A stretch of 5,524 bases of DNA from positions 1 to 5,524 of the forward strand of contig DAIDAB010000143.1 of the NCBI GenBank assembly GCA_027310845.1, in the 5' to 3' direction. A program made the translations under genes and the position numbers. Shown here one piece after another: positions 1 through 5,254 of this stretch (the first letter of the stretch is position 1; each line of letters starts with the position of its first letter). This stretch comes from a bacterium (GTDB taxonomy: Archaea; Thermoproteota; Nitrososphaeria; Nitrososphaerales; CADDZS01). The notes under the pieces are model-generated. The model had not been told where the DNA came from. It searched no databases and saw only the letters and a program-made list of their open reading frames with translations.

Positions 1-589
1 GTAGTATATGTTGGAAGATTTTCTTCTTCTGAATCTTGCAGATTAGCCAAACGGGCCAACCGGATAGGGGATTGCCGCGTTCCTGATAAGTAGGGTGGAG
101 ATGGCCGACAATAAGGCGTTTGCAATCCGAAAATTTTGGCAGCGGCCTTGTGTGCCCGTGCATGATCAGATTTTCCCCGACAACAACACCACTTGCGTCT
201 GCGAGTTCCACATCCTTCGGGAGAAGATGAATCAATCCACCATCGTGGTTTCCTGGCACTACGGTAATTGTGCAGTGCGAAGCCAGTTTCGAAAATAGCT
301 TTGGAACATTCTCCCACTCTAAACTGGAAATCCTATCAGTGCTGGATTTTACATCTCCATTAATCACCACGTTTGTGATCCTGTTTCCAGTTATCAGTTC
401 GATCAATTCTTCAGACATTGCGTTGACATTTGATTCAATTGACACTCCTGCACCTTTGAACTTCTCTTCAAATCCTATATGCAGGTCACAGATGACTAGG
501 TAGCGCCTTCCGTCATTTCCCGAACTGTTACTTGATGTTGACTGGCCGCCTAGAACAAGTGCTCTTCTCCCATAAAGAATCCTGATCAT
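1..589 (-). CDS. Metallophosphoesterase, archaeal ICC-like family (3' end outside window)
   Basis: This frame starts at an ATG (587-589) and stays open to the window edge, giving about 196 codons without a stop. It carries the complete motif series of a calcineurin-like metallophosphoesterase: DLHIG near residues 35-39, NGDVK near 77-81, GNHD near 113-116, HGH near 143-145 and GHLHP near 161-165. The D, H and N residues of these motifs bind the two catalytic metal ions. The following GNPLSGWPVWL segment is typical of the COG1407 ICC-like subfamily, whose substrate is not firmly known; members are often encoded beside Lhr-type helicases, which suggests a nucleic-acid role (family knowledge). 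Two in-frame stops (TGA, TAG) lie just upstream of the ATG, with a TTG between them and the ATG as the only alternative start. The gene is divergent from the SWIM gene. The family call is firm; the substrate is unknown. Only the last part of the protein should be missing, since all catalytic motifs are present. Confidence 0.9.
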   Translation of the reverse strand, partial: MIRILYGRRALVLGGQSTSSNSSGNDGRRYLVICDLHIGFEEKFKGAGVSIESNVNAMSEELIELITGNRITNVVINGDVKSSTDRISSLEWENVPKLFSKLASHCTITVVPGNHDGGLIHLLPKDVELADASGVVVGENLIMHGHTRPLPKFSDCKRLIVGHLHPTYQERGNPLSGWPVWLICKIQKKKIFQHIL

Positions 590-725
590 ACCAATCAACT
601 ATCAGAAAGGAATGCACTCAGGCAACGATTTGAACTTGGTAGGCACAGGGTAATTCTGCAACCTAACTAACGCTAATAAGTGCTCTTGACCATGCCCATC
701 TTTAAGATCAGAGACTAGCAAGCAG
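590..725. promoter_or_regulatory. Divergent intergenic region between phosphoesterase and SWIM genes
   Basis: These 136 bases separate two divergently transcribed genes and must hold both promoters. Facing the SWIM gene, TTTAAGA at 701-707 is TATA-like and lies about 20-25 bases before the ATG, the spacing expected for leaderless archaeal transcription. It sits inside a perfect palindrome, ATCTT-T-AAGAT (698-708). No convincing TATA box is visible for the phosphoesterase. No RNA gene was recognised here. Confidence 0.4.
698..708 (+). promoter_or_regulatory. Palindromic TATA-like element upstream of SWIM gene
   Basis: The 11-base sequence ATCTTTAAGAT is a perfect inverted repeat around one central base and contains the TATA-like TTTAAGA. 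The ATG at 726 lies about 22 bases from its centre, so transcription would begin at or very near the start codon. No Shine-Dalgarno sequence precedes that ATG, which fits a leaderless message. The palindrome could be chance, or a regulator site overlapping the TATA box. Short A-T rich palindromes are common, so confidence is low to moderate. Confidence 0.35.
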
Positions 726-1082
726 ATGACGGAAGAAAGGAGAGATAGGCGCCTTGGAAGAGAAGAAAGGGCCGAGAAGCTAGTGGATGAGCTTCGAGTA
801 AAGCAACATCTCTTTTCGCCCTCTCGAAGACAGATTTGGACTGTAGTGGGAAGAGAAGGTGACACGATGGTGTTACTAGATTATGATTCCAAAGGCTCTC
901 CATATTGCTCTTGCGACGACTTTCACTACAGAGTCTTGAGCGGCACAATAACAGAGTGCTATCACTTGATCGCCGCAAGGCGCGCGCTCGATCAAAACAA
1001 GTATTCAAAGATAGAGTTCTCGGATGACGAGTACGAATCTTTTCTCAGATCCCTTTTGGAAGACTTGTTCTCAAGGACCTAG
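726..1082 (+). CDS. Small SWIM zinc-finger protein
   Basis: This 118-residue protein has a charged, probably helical N-terminus (MTEERRDRRLGREERAEKL), then a beta-rich stretch around residues 37-59 (IWTVVGREGDTMVLLDYDSK). The SWIM signature CxC-xn-CxH follows: C61, C63, C78 and H80, within YCSCDDFHYRV and ECYHLIAARRAL. The C-terminus is acidic and helical. SWIM fingers bind zinc and mediate DNA or protein contacts; archaeal relatives include short predicted nucleic-acid-binding proteins (COG5431 type), and SWIM proteins partner with RadA/Rad51 paralogs in some archaea and eukaryotes. Which role applies here is not shown. The ATG is favoured because an in-frame TGA at 687-689 leaves no earlier ATG and a TATA-like box sits at leaderless spacing. 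The gene is divergent from a phosphoesterase and convergent with a transporter, overlapping the latter's stop codon by four bases. Confidence 0.85.
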   Translation: MTEERRDRRLGREERAEKLVDELRVKQHLFSPSRRQIWTVVGREGDTMVLLDYDSKGSPYCSCDDFHYRVLSGTITECYHLIAARRALDQNKYSKIEFSDDEYESFLRSLLEDLFSRT

Positions 1083-2332
1083 CCAGCTCTTAAGAATCTT
1101 GGAATCAGGACAACAAACATCACGATAGCGAGAAGCCCAAAAAGAGTAGCAAGCCCTGTCGCAGGGCCGTATTTTGTGATTAAGACCCCGCCTGCCAGCG
1201 GTCCGAAAATCGTCCCGGCTCCGACGGCAAGGGAATACAGACCCATTGTTGAACCTCTCCCTTCTTCGGGTGCGACATCTGCAAGCTCTGCTAAAGCGGC
1301 AGGTGCAAACGCAAGGAGCCCTAGGCCGAAGATAGCAATGAAGGGAACAAAGTCAAGCCTGTTCACCCCAGTGTATATCATTACAATAAGCGTGCAAAGC
1401 ATGCCAATAGTTGAAAGCTGGCCGATCAATGCTATCTTTTTGCGGCCGAATTTGTCAGAAAGAGAACCGAAGCTTGTCTGGCTTAGAGCTATGAGAGATG
1501 CTCCACCTACTAATAGAAGGGAGGCGGCCAAACCAAATTTGAAGTTAGGGTGAGAGATCAATCCAAAGCCAAATAGCGGATTGCGCTGGCCTGGTGCCAA
1601 TGCCATTGCAAGTTCTTTCGTGTATGTTAATGCGGCTCCTATCACTGTCATTAAAACGAACCAAGTGGGTAACAGAGAAAGAGTGGCAGTGCTACTTGAG
1701 ATCTTTCTGAGATTCTCCCGAACTGAGAATGTTGTGGACTGTTTGGGTTTCGAATCTCTAAGGATGATTGCACATGAAAGTCCGCCAATGAGTGCAACAA
1801 GAGCCCCAGCATAGAAGGGCAAATAAGCTCTGCTTGGGTCGCCTGCGATTAACAACGCCCCAAAAAAGAACCCGAAACCGTACCCAAGAATGGTGAAGAA
1901 GTCATAGCCTCCCATTTCCCTTCCTCGCGTAGTCCGCTTAGCTATATCTGTTAGGAGTGCAAGGCTAGCGATCACAATAGCCGATGCACAAACTCCTTGG
2001 ATGGCATGAATCAAGACGAGCAGGCCTATCGCATTTGTCAAAGAAAAGGAGAAGGTGACAAGCGAGGAGGAAATCAAGGAAATGACAATGACCCATTTCC
2101 TTCCGACCTTGTCCACAAGCAGTCCAAGGATCAGGGCAGAACTCATTTCCATGATCGGATATGCTGCCGAAACTACTCCGCGATCGAGAGGGTTTGGCAC
2201 AATCCACTGCAAGGCAACGACTGTGAAAGAGAAACTGAATCTCATTATGAAAACTGAGAAATAGAGAGGCGTGATTCTCAGAATGTACGGGCGCAAATCA
2301 GGAGTCCGGGGCAAGACTCTTTTCAAGAGCAA
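1079..2332 (-). CDS. Major facilitator superfamily transporter
   Basis: This 417-residue, strongly hydrophobic protein has the length and pattern of a 12-helix MFS carrier in the cytoplasmic membrane. The two-fold MFS repeat is visible: a motif A loop GLLVDKVGRK at residues 70-79 and its counterpart GSLSDKFGRK at 289-298, each between helices 2 and 3 of its half. A polar, charged stretch around 192-212 is the usual central loop. GTIFGPLAGG near 373-382 resembles the glycine-proline motif seen in drug/proton antiporters, though here it lies in the second half. The substrate cannot be read from sequence. The start is uncertain: TTG at 2332 precedes a short cytoplasmic leader, no ATG or GTG occurs upstream before an in-frame TGA near 2391, and the first internal ATG (residue 30) would cut into helix 1. 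The gene is codirectional with the ribosomal cluster, 149 bases after rplP0, so it may be cotranscribed or have its own promoter. Confidence 0.9.
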   Translation of the reverse strand: MLLKRVLPRTPDLRPYILRITPLYFSVFIMRFSFSFTVVALQWIVPNPLDRGVVSAAYPIMEMSSALILGLLVDKVGRKWVIVISLISSSLVTFSFSLTNAIGLLVLIHAIQGVCASAIVIASLALLTDIAKRTTRGREMGGYDFFTILGYGFGFFFGALLIAGDPSRAYLPFYAGALVALIGGLSCAIILRDSKPKQSTTFSVRENLRKISSSTATLSLLPTWFVLMTVIGAALTYTKELAMALAPGQRNPLFGFGLISHPNFKFGLAASLLLVGGASLIALSQTSFGSLSDKFGRKKIALIGQLSTIGMLCTLIVMIYTGVNRLDFVPFIAIFGLGLLAFAPAALAELADVAPEEGRGSTMGLYSLAVGAGTIFGPLAGGVLITKYGPATGLATLFGLLAIVMFVVLIPRFLRAG

Positions 2333-2336
2333 ACAT

Positions 2337-2429
2337 CTACTGTTTTGCCTGCATCGTTTTGTTAGCTGCCGCCTTTGAGAGAGTCTGGAAATTGGTGATC
2401 AGTGTAGCCGCTGTGGCGAGCGCGCTCAT
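2337..2429 (-). CDS. Possible 30-residue small protein (doubtful)
   Basis: An ATG-initiated frame of 30 codons plus TAG lies wholly in the gap between rplP0 and the transporter. GGTG three bases before the ATG is a weak ribosome-binding candidate, set too close for an ideal site. The product begins MSALATAATLITNF and ends KTMQAKQ; it looks amphipathic-helical with a basic tail. Third codon positions are moderately G/C, as in the neighbouring genes, but 30 codons are too few to judge. It does not resemble ribosomal protein P1/L12, whose gene might have been expected here. The same frame is open upstream to an ATG at 2543 inside rplP0, where it is just a shadow. I do not recognise it; it may be non-coding. 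Confidence 0.2.
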   Translation of the reverse strand: MSALATAATLITNFQTLSKAAANKTMQAKQ

Positions 2430-2464
2430 CGCACCGCCATCAACCCAGCAGACAAGTGCGACAT

Positions 2465-2479
2465 TCTCAAGACTTGAGA
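2465..2479 (-). repeat. Inverted repeat (hairpin) just after rplP0 stop
   Basis: TCTCAA-GAC-TTGAGA is a perfect six-base-pair inverted repeat with a three-base loop. It begins two bases after the rplP0 stop codon in the direction of transcription. No T-run follows on the minus strand, so it is not a classic intrinsic terminator. It could instead protect or define the 3' end of the ribosomal message, or be chance. Confidence 0.4.
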
Positions 2480-2481
2480 GG

Positions 2482-3372
2482 CTAGGAGCCGTAACCTTTC
2501 TTCTTTGCCAGTTCCAGGATTGCGTTGGCTTGACTCTCAGCATAGCCCAATACTGATTCCGCGTTCTCCGGGGTAATATATCCAGACTCGATAGCTACCC
2601 TTCGGGCACCACGAAAAGCTTTGACTACAAGCAATGGAAGCGTTTCAGGTGTGACGTAGGCGCTCTCAACAGCAAGCCCAAGAGCCTCGGCAGCTGCCCG
2701 AGCAACATCCGATCTGTATTGAGAGAGGTCAATGCTGATGTCTTTTTGAAGCAAGAGAAGCCCTTCGGAGCTAGCCATGAATATGGATAGCCCCGCCTTA
2801 ATTGGCTTGATATTCAATCTAGAGAGGAGGCCTGCAAGTTTTGGCGATATTAAATCTCCTGGATGTGCAACGACTGAATCTCTCGAAACGTAGATGCTTC
2901 CGGACTCTATTCTGGTCTGAACTCCGGCCTCCTTGAATTCGGACAGCACTGGTCCAGGTGCAATTCCAGTATTTCCAGCTGGGACCAGGATGTCATCAGT
3001 TGCAATATCTCCCGCTCTGGCCGGAAGATTGACTTTGCTCTTCTCAAGAGAGAGATATAACTTGAAAGGATTCATATTGGTGAAAATTAAGGCATTCTGG
3101 CCGGTCAGGTTTTGAAGGAATTTATCAGCGTTTTTCAAACCAGCCTTTTGAAGCCCAAGTGCCGCAATCTTGTTCTTCGCAACGAGCATGACTAGCTGCC
3201 CGCGAAGATTCTTGCGTAGAAGCATCAGCTGACCGGCGCGAACCTTGTGGAGTTTTGAGACTATCACGGTGTCGTACTGTTTCGCAAACTTCTCAACCTG
3301 CTCAAGCATTTCTTCTTTTTTGTGAGGATAGCTGGAACGCTTTTGCTCAGCTATCAATTGTTGGGATGACAT
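2482..3372 (-). CDS. rplP0: Large-subunit ribosomal protein P0 (archaeal L10)
   Basis: P0 anchors the ribosomal stalk to 23S rRNA next to L11 and carries the P1 (L12) dimers that recruit translational GTPases. The 296-residue product has the N-terminal rRNA-binding domain (residues 1-105, with LVAKNKIA at 63-70). The archaeal/eukaryotic insertion domain is clear around 118-195, with PAGNTGIAPGPVLSEF at 131-146, the RIESGSIYV stretch and SPKLAGLLSRLNIKPI. The C-terminal helical spine (SAYVTPETLPLLVVKAFRGA, then two further helices) ends at residue 296. Many archaeal P0 proteins are about 330-340 residues and finish with an alanine-rich hinge and an acidic tail resembling GLGALFG; this one stops before both. 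A short P0 may be normal in Thaumarchaeota, but I cannot verify that. The ATG start is eight bases after the rpl1 stop, with TGAT seven bases before it as a possible weak ribosome-binding site. Confidence 0.96.
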   Translation of the reverse strand: MSSQQLIAEQKRSSYPHKKEEMLEQVEKFAKQYDTVIVSKLHKVRAGQLMLLRKNLRGQLVMLVAKNKIAALGLQKAGLKNADKFLQNLTGQNALIFTNMNPFKLYLSLEKSKVNLPARAGDIATDDILVPAGNTGIAPGPVLSEFKEAGVQTRIESGSIYVSRDSVVAHPGDLISPKLAGLLSRLNIKPIKAGLSIFMASSEGLLLLQKDISIDLSQYRSDVARAAAEALGLAVESAYVTPETLPLLVVKAFRGARRVAIESGYITPENAESVLGYAESQANAILELAKKKGYGS

Positions 3373-3380
3373 GTTTCAAA

Positions 3381-4043
3381 TCAGCTTCCGAGGACCATGT
3401 CGGTCTTCGTAGTCTTGCCCATGGTCTTTTTCACGATCAATGAGTGAATATTCTTTTCTCCATTCGGTAGCTTTCTTTCCACTTGCGAAATCACTGCAAG
3501 CGCATTGTCGGCCACTTTCGAATCATCTAGAGACTCGTCGCCGACTTTACCGGCCACACTCAGAGATCCTCTGGACTTTACCCTCACTGCAGTTCTATAT
3601 CTTGCAAGCATGTTCTCTAGCGGTGCGTTGGGTGGGACTGGCGCGGGCATTCTGCCCTTTGGACCTAAGAATTGTCCGAGGATTCTTCCTATCTTTGGCA
3701 TCAAAGAAGTGTCAGCAAGGAAAAACTGGTACTCCCGCGCGAGTTTCTTTGCGGCCCTCTTCTCAGATGCTAGCCTATCAAGCTCCGCAGATTCGATGAC
3801 CTTGTCGGCTCCAGCTTTTTCAGCACGTACTGCGTTGTCGCCTGCAGCAAACACGCAGACCTTTGCAAGTTCGGTGAGCTTGTTTGGGAGGAATACAATT
3901 TCATTGATATTTAGATCGGTCTTTTTGACATCCACGTCCTTCAGTCGGAGAATCAGCTCAAACGACTGAGCAAACTTGCGCTTCGTATAGTCGGCTGCTC
4001 GTGCTTTACCTATCTGTTCTTGGATCTGAGCTTTTGATAACAT
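3381..4043 (-). CDS. rpl1: Large-subunit ribosomal protein L1
   Basis: L1 binds 23S rRNA and forms the mobile L1 stalk that helps release deacylated tRNA from the E site. The 220-residue length matches archaeal L1. The family signature is clear: MPKIGRILGQFLGPKGRMP at residues 115-133, preceded by FFLADTSL and followed by PPNAPLENMLARYRTAVRV. The C-terminal KKTMGKTTK (205-213) corresponds to the conserved TMG segment of domain I. The ATG start gives the usual N-terminal helix. The gene begins 33 bases after the rpl11 stop and ends eight bases before rplP0, so the three are surely cotranscribed. In Methanococcus and bacteria L1 represses its own operon by binding an mRNA mimic of its rRNA site; I looked near the start codon here and saw no convincing mimic. 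Confidence 0.97.
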   Translation of the reverse strand: MLSKAQIQEQIGKARAADYTKRKFAQSFELILRLKDVDVKKTDLNINEIVFLPNKLTELAKVCVFAAGDNAVRAEKAGADKVIESAELDRLASEKRAAKKLAREYQFFLADTSLMPKIGRILGQFLGPKGRMPAPVPPNAPLENMLARYRTAVRVKSRGSLSVAGKVGDESLDDSKVADNALAVISQVERKLPNGEKNIHSLIVKKTMGKTTKTDMVLGS

Positions 4044-4076
4044 TGTAGAACACGCATTCGTGAAATATCTTGAGAC

Positions 4077-4562
4077 TTATTCAGACAGAGCTTCGTCCCA
4101 CTTGCCCTGATTGACTTCCTCGATAAACTCCCTTGCGAGCTTCGCTTCAACCGTGACGCCCATGCTTACGCAAGAACCTGCAATCTCTTTCACCACTGAT
4201 TTCAAAGTAGCTCCGTAGGATTGCGGTTTCTTCAGAGATGCAATTTTTGCGAGCTTGTCAACAGTCAAGTTGCCCGCCACCACTGTTTTTGGTGTACCTG
4301 ATCCTTTTGCGATTCCGGACTCCTTCACAATCAGAGCAGAAGCAGTCGGGATTCCAACCTCAACATTAAACTGCTTTGTTTCCGAATCAACATTGACCTT
4401 GACAGGAACACGCATTCCAGCATAATCTTTCGTAAGGTCGTTGATCTGCTTCACAATTGCCATGACATTGACGCCCAGAGGACCCAAAGCAGGACCCAAA
4501 GGTGGTCCAGCATTTGCTTCCCCTCCGACAACTAGTGCGGAAACGGTTTTTGTCTCTGGCAA
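4077..4562 (-). CDS. rpl11: Large-subunit ribosomal protein L11
   Basis: L11 binds the GTPase-associated centre of 23S rRNA together with P0 and assists elongation-factor turnover. The 161-residue product matches archaeal L11 in length. The N-terminal domain shows the hallmark proline-glycine run AGPPLGPALGPLGVNV (residues 18-33), followed by KQINDLTKDYAGMRVPVKV. The C-terminal rRNA-binding domain has the L11 signature around 121-140 (KSVVKEIAGSCVSMGVTVE). The start codon is TTG: an in-frame TGA lies only nine bases upstream, leaving no room for an ATG or GTG, and the conserved L11 sequence begins within a few codons. GTGA six bases before the TTG is a plausible weak ribosome-binding site; that GTG could also open a different, non-coding frame. 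A TATA-like box sits about 40 bases upstream, suggesting rpl11-rpl1-rplP0 has its own promoter. Confidence 0.97.
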   Translation of the reverse strand: MPETKTVSALVVGGEANAGPPLGPALGPLGVNVMAIVKQINDLTKDYAGMRVPVKVNVDSETKQFNVEVGIPTASALIVKESGIAKGSGTPKTVVAGNLTVDKLAKIASLKKPQSYGATLKSVVKEIAGSCVSMGVTVEAKLAREFIEEVNQGKWDEALSE

Positions 4563-4600
4563 TAAGAGTCACGTGTAAGGGATAACAGTTGTGTATGTGG

Positions 4601-4614
4601 ATTTAAAAATATAT
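4601..4614 (-). promoter_or_regulatory. TATA-like promoter element for rpl11-rpl1-rplP0
   Basis: Read on the minus strand, TATATTTTTAAAT lies in the 81-base gap between spt5 and rpl11 and is the best archaeal TATA candidate in the window. With usual spacing of about 25 bases, transcription would begin near 4578-4582, leaving a leader of about 16-20 bases that includes the GTGA ribosome-binding candidate. The sequence match and position are seen directly; promoter activity is inferred. Confidence 0.5.
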
Positions 4615-4636
4615 TGGGTTTTGAGAAATTCTTTCC

Positions 4637-4641
4637 AAAAA
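4637..4641 (-). terminator. Short T-run after spt5, possible archaeal termination signal
   Basis: Two bases after the spt5 stop the minus strand reads a run of five T. Archaeal RNA polymerase can stop at T-rich tracts without a hairpin, so some transcripts from secE-spt5 may end here, just before the rpl11 TATA-like box. Five T is the low end for such a signal, so partial read-through would be likely. Confidence 0.25.
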
Positions 4642-4643
4642 GT

Positions 4644-5144
4644 TCAGGTGTTCGCGTTGCCTGCTGCTGAACTTGCTCTACTGACAATCTTAATCGATCC
4701 AACGTCCACAGTCACAGGAAGTTGATACGGCGCATCTAGCAGCATGACGGTCACCTCGGACCTCTGAGTTTCAACTCTGTTTATCTTTGCCCTCATTCCT
4801 TTGAAGGGTCCTGCTATTATCTCAATGACGTCATCCACATTGAGATCTGATATCATTGATTTTTCCACGAGGAACTTTTCAATATCGCCAAACTGAATAT
4901 ATCCAGGAACCATCCCTTTAACGTGCTTGAATCCCGAAATGCTATCGGAAACGGCCTGCGCATTGGGCGCCTCGAAAAAGACGTAGCTTTTCTGTGCTTC
5001 CAAAACGAGTATCGAGTAGACCTGCGTGTCCTTCCCCTCCTGTTTTCTCTTCTCGAGTCTGTCTCCAACGAATTTTGCTACAGTTTTTTCCTGTCCACCA
5101 GTTGTCTTGACGGCGAATATTCTCGGTGCTATGGTTTGTGACAT
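4644..5144 (-). CDS. spt5: Transcription elongation factor Spt5 (NusG-like)
   Basis: Archaeal Spt5, with its partner Spt4, clamps onto RNA polymerase to raise processivity, and its KOW domain can contact other factors, including ribosomes. From the ATG at 5144 the product is 166 residues. The NGN domain spans about 9-97, opening with IFAVKTTGGQEKTVAKFV and including SYVFFEA and the HVKGMVPGYIQF segment. A single KOW domain spans about 104-155, with DVIEIIAGPFKGMRAKI at 105-121 and the strands EVTVMLLD and LPVTVDV. This NGN plus one KOW layout and length are the archaeal norm. A TTG two codons earlier (5150) could also serve, but the ATG is preferred. The gene lies 110 bases downstream of secE, an order conserved in archaea and in bacterial secE-nusG. 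Confidence 0.96.
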   Translation of the reverse strand: MSQTIAPRIFAVKTTGGQEKTVAKFVGDRLEKRKQEGKDTQVYSILVLEAQKSYVFFEAPNAQAVSDSISGFKHVKGMVPGYIQFGDIEKFLVEKSMISDLNVDDVIEIIAGPFKGMRAKINRVETQRSEVTVMLLDAPYQLPVTVDVGSIKIVSRASSAAGNANT

Positions 5145-5160
5145 TGTCAATTTCTCAACT

Positions 5161-5170
5161 CAATTATTTT
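5161..5170 (-). promoter_or_regulatory. Weak A-T rich box upstream of spt5
   Basis: The minus strand reads AAAATAATTG some 17-26 bases before the spt5 ATG. Its spacing would suit leaderless transcription, but the match to an archaeal TATA box is poor. Cotranscription from secE is at least as likely. Confidence 0.2.
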
Positions 5171-5179
5171 CTTTGTTCA

Positions 5180-5199
5180 ACCGCCAAGGATTTGGCAGT
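5180..5199 (-). repeat. Inverted repeat (hairpin) between secE and spt5
   Basis: On the minus-strand RNA ACUGCCAA and UUGGCGGU can pair over eight positions around the loop AUCC, with one G-U wobble. The wobble pair works only in the minus-strand RNA (the plus strand would have a C-A mismatch), which fits a structure in the secE-spt5 transcript. No T-run follows. It may be an attenuation, processing or stability element, or chance. Confidence 0.35.
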
Positions 5200-5254
5200 G
5201 TCTTTTCATTATTGCGATCTGGATTTGGCTTGAGCCATTTTCTGCTTTTTGCTA

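Noticed and set aside
610..690. tRNA-like signal: GATTTGAAC on plus (GTTCAAATC on minus), resembling a T-loop
   Set aside because: The flanking five-base T-stem has two mismatches and no acceptor stem or anticodon arm can be folded at the proper distances.
602..1008. Two minus-strand open frames opposite the SWIM gene
   Set aside because: Their translations are low-complexity serine/arginine/leucine-rich shadows, while the plus strand encodes an intact zinc-finger signature.
1176..1553. Long open frame on the plus strand opposite the transporter
   Set aside because: It is the antisense shadow of a GC-balanced membrane-protein gene that has clear MFS motifs; its translation shows no domain-like features. 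The plus-strand frames at 1581-1814 and 1997-2264 are rejected for the same reason.
2337..2543. A +1 frame extension of rplP0 that could restore a longer C-terminus
   Set aside because: The shifted frame yields no acidic, alanine-rich tail or GLGALFG-like end, so a simple frameshift does not explain the short P0.
3440..3969. Plus-strand open frames opposite rpl1
   Set aside because: They lie fully within a highly conserved ribosomal gene and show no recognisable protein features.
3960..4079. L1 autoregulatory mRNA site near the rpl1 start
   Set aside because: No recognisable mimic of the L1 site on 23S rRNA was found by eye around the start codon; a structure search would be needed to exclude it.
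4387..4572. GTG-started minus frame overlapping the beginning of rpl11
   Set aside because: It is out of frame with the unmistakable L11 sequence and gives a cysteine/arginine-rich shadow; the GTGA is more plausibly part of the ribosome-binding site.
5177..5238. Two tiny coupled frames (9 and 10 codons) between secE and spt5
   Set aside because: They are too short to support, lack good ribosome-binding sites, and such frames are expected by chance; mentioned only in connection with the hairpin.
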